A DNA stretch of 64,000 bases from Sinorhizobium medicae (GTDB taxonomy: Bacteria; Pseudomonadota; Alphaproteobacteria; Rhizobiales; Rhizobiaceae), in contig NZ_VITA01000005.1 in the NCBI RefSeq assembly GCF_007827695.1, positions 62,001-126,000 of the forward strand. Reading direction: 5' to 3'. Of this stretch, positions 62,439-64,000 are shown piece after piece; positions within the stretch are counted from its first letter, which is position 1; each line of letters starts with the position of its first letter. Position numbers and translations under genes: made by a program. Under the pieces are notes generated by a model, which was not told the origin of the DNA, searched no databases, and saw nothing but the letters and a program-made list of their open reading frames with translations.

Positions 62439-62834
62439 TCAGTCTTCGCCCTCACGCATGACCAGCCTGTTTTCGACGCTCGAAACGCCGATGACGGATG
62501 CGGCTGCCTCGCCGGCAGTGGCGATGTCCGCTTCGCTTCCGACGGTACCGGAGAGTACGACGATGTTGCCCAGGGCGATCACCTCCATATCGCTCGTATC
62601 CAGGGAGGTTGCGTAGCGAAGGAAGTGCAGGACTTTTGCTGCGAGATCGTCATCGGTCAGATGAGGATCGTCGTCCTTGTGGGAGTAGGTAGGGTATTCA
62701 TTTGGCATTCCCAGCGTTCCCTCCTTGGACGCAACGCCCGGCAGCACAGGAATGTTCCGGTCGCACTGTTGCCCGTAAATCTTCTGCAATTGCTGCATGT
62801 TGGCTCGCTGCGGCCCCGATTCAAGTCGTCTCAT
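62439..62834 (-). CDS. BON-domain protein
   Basis: The 131-residue protein has a single C-terminal BON domain: DDDLAAKVLHFLRYATSLDTSDMEVIALGNIVVLSGTVGSEADI, ending in GVSSVENRLVMREGED. BON domains bind phospholipid membranes. There is no signal peptide. The start is ambiguous: ATG at 62834 has GGGAGG eight bases upstream, while ATG at 62708, which would give an 88-residue protein made mostly of the BON domain, has AAGGAGG about twelve bases upstream. Confidence 0.78.
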   Translation of the reverse strand: MRRLESGPQRANMQQLQKIYGQQCDRNIPVLPGVASKEGTLGMPNEYPTYSHKDDDPHLTDDDLAAKVLHFLRYATSLDTSDMEVIALGNIVVLSGTVGSEADIATAGEAAASVIGVSSVENRLVMREGED

Positions 62835-62902
62835 CGGATGAGCCTCCCTTGCCTCCGCGGCGCGAACGGGTCTATGGCTTGGAAACCATTCAAGGCTCTT
62901 CC

Positions 62903-63847
62903 ATGTCCGACGTCTTCCTGAACGTTCTACCGATCTTTGTCCTGATCCTGACCGGCTGGCTCATCGTCCGCCTCGGCTATCTGAAGCCGGCTGTCGGCGA
63001 AGCGCTCGGCGACTTCGTCTTCCGGGTCGCGGTGCCCGTGCTTCTTTTTCGTACCATCGCCGAGGCGGATTTCAAGGAAGGGTCCCCCTGGCCGCTCTGG
63101 GTCGCCTACTTCTCCGGCGTCGCGGTGACCTGGGCCATCGGCCACCTTGCAGCAACGATCGGGTTCGGTCGCGACGCGCGCATGGGGGTGCTTGCGGGCG
63201 TCTCGTCCGCCTTCGCCAATACCGTCTTCATTGGACTGCCCCTGGTTTCCCGTCTTGTCGGCGAAGACGGCATCGTTGCCCTGTCGATCCTGCTCTCGGT
63301 CCATCTGCCGGTCATGATGATCGCCGGAACGGTTCTGATGGAGAGAGCGGATCGCCAGACGACCGGAACGCCGGGGCAGGGGATATGGAAACTCATGGGC
63401 GGTGTTGCGCGCAATCTGGTCCGCAATCCGCTTGTGATAGGCCTTGCCTGTGGCGCTCTCTTCCACCTTCTCGGGCAGCCGCTCGGCGGGCCGGTGAAGA
63501 CCGTCGTCGACCAGCTTGCAGGCGTTGCGGCGCCTGCAGCGCTCGTCTCTATCGGCATGGCCCTCGACAAGTACGGCCTTGCCGGCAACACCGGCCTTGC
63601 AACCGTGACGAGCACGCTCAAGCTCCTGGTGCTGCCCGGCGCCGTTTTTGCCGCGTGCCACCTGCTGGGCCTGAACGACAGCTGGACCGCGGCGCTGGTG
63701 CTCACCTCCTCAGTCCCGACCGGCGTCAACGCCTGGCTGATCGCCAACCACTTCAATGTCGGACACGGGCTCGCCTCCTCGACCATTACGCTGACGACCG
63801 CGCTCGGCGTGGTCAGCGTGTCGATATGGGCTTATCTCTTGATGTGA
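62903..63847 (+). CDS. AEC-family (auxin efflux carrier-like) permease
   Basis: This 314-residue membrane protein has about ten helices. It opens with DVFLNVLPIFVLILTGWLIVRLGYL, and GVSSAFANTVFIGLPLVSRLVG near residue 105 and SVPTGVNAWLIANHFNVG near 275 are AEC hallmarks. Bacterial members move small dicarboxylates such as malate or malonate, and others are uncharacterised. I chose the ATG at 62903, where the conserved first helix begins. Confidence 0.85.
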   Translation: MSDVFLNVLPIFVLILTGWLIVRLGYLKPAVGEALGDFVFRVAVPVLLFRTIAEADFKEGSPWPLWVAYFSGVAVTWAIGHLAATIGFGRDARMGVLAGVSSAFANTVFIGLPLVSRLVGEDGIVALSILLSVHLPVMMIAGTVLMERADRQTTGTPGQGIWKLMGGVARNLVRNPLVIGLACGALFHLLGQPLGGPVKTVVDQLAGVAAPAALVSIGMALDKYGLAGNTGLATVTSTLKLLVLPGAVFAACHLLGLNDSWTAALVLTSSVPTGVNAWLIANHFNVGHGLASSTITLTTALGVVSVSIWAYLLM

Positions 63848-63877
63848 GGGGCCGCTGACCAGACACGCTTATGGCGG

Positions 63878-64000
63878 TTAGAACAGCCGGTCGAGCCAGC
63901 CATGCCTGTCCGGCGCGCGGCCGTTCTGGATATCGAGCAGTGCCGCCTTCAGGCGGTTTGCGACCGGACCGGCACCACCGTCACCGATGGTGAAGCTGTG
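63878..64000 (-). CDS. Probable branched-chain amino acid aminotransferase, C-terminal part (runs off the edge)
   Basis: The last 40 residues and TAA stop of a leftward gene are visible. The frame reads TIGDGGAGPVANRLKAALLD and then IQNGRAPDRHGWLDRLF. The GDG...GPV...L pattern followed by DIQ.GR..D.HGW is the usual end of class IV branched-chain aminotransferases (IlvE). The rest lies beyond the right edge. It is convergent with the AEC permease gene. Confidence 0.6.
   Translation of the reverse strand, partial: HSFTIGDGGAGPVANRLKAALLDIQNGRAPDRHGWLDRLF

Overview
The window looks like a stretch of alphaproteobacterial, rhizobial chromosome, most likely Sinorhizobium/Ensifer. The reasons are the RIME-type double palindromes, an AbcR-like sRNA between polA and a MarR gene, an orfA-pit pair with a PHO box, a smeA-smeB-smeR efflux locus, DnaK/DnaJ/RecF sequences of alphaproteobacterial type, and uniformly high GC by eye. 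Coding density is high and there is no plasmid or phage backbone; the only clear mobile trace is a short IS481-type transposase remnant next to a tRNA-Ser.

Layout. 1-8.7 kb: a YejA-like solute-binding protein, the murein endopeptidase MepA, methylglyoxal synthase, a 57-bp tandem repeat, glucokinase, an MsbA-type ABC exporter, dapB and gpmA. 8.8-15.3 kb: an Ada-like regulator/alkyltransferase, DUF2244 protein, endonuclease III, a TetR/VOC divergent pair with two visible operators, a PfkB kinase, a secreted SH3 protein and a 2-hydroxyacid dehydrogenase. 15.5-24.5 kb: DNA polymerase I with a degenerate proofreading site, an AbcR-like sRNA, MarR, an M20 peptidase, a YbhN-like membrane protein, a DMT transporter, an anti-Shine-Dalgarno ('cuckoo'/CcsR-like) sRNA, and a T4 endonuclease V-like glycosylase that appears to start at TTG. 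24.7-36.1 kb: a class A PBP, dnaK, dnaJ, a DUF1326/DUF2182 pair, orfA-pit, recF and a MoeB/ThiF-like enzyme. 36.2-41.4 kb: smeR, smeB and smeA.

41.7-55.2 kb is the functional centrepiece: an amino-sugar and cell-wall-sugar recycling cluster. A leftward operon carries murQ, a CUT1-type ABC importer (binding protein, two permeases, ATPase) and a Gfo/Idh/MocA oxidoreductase. A rightward operon carries a BadF-type kinase, a GntR regulator, a SIS deaminase and nagA. The two diverge from one intergenic region framed by a perfect 14-bp inverted repeat. A second leftward operon of overlapping genes (amidase, ROK kinase, cutC) converges on nagA. Together they suggest uptake of MurNAc/GlcNAc-type sugars, phosphorylation, ether cleavage, deacetylation and deamination to fructose-6-phosphate.

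55.5-64 kb: a CysZ/EI24-like membrane protein, a RIME element, slyX, a BMP-family binding protein, msrA, a small membrane protein, tRNA-Ser(GGA), the IS481 remnant, a DHA2 MFS exporter with a divergent LysR gene, a BON-domain protein, an AEC-family permease, and the C-terminal end of a probable branched-chain aminotransferase running off the right edge.
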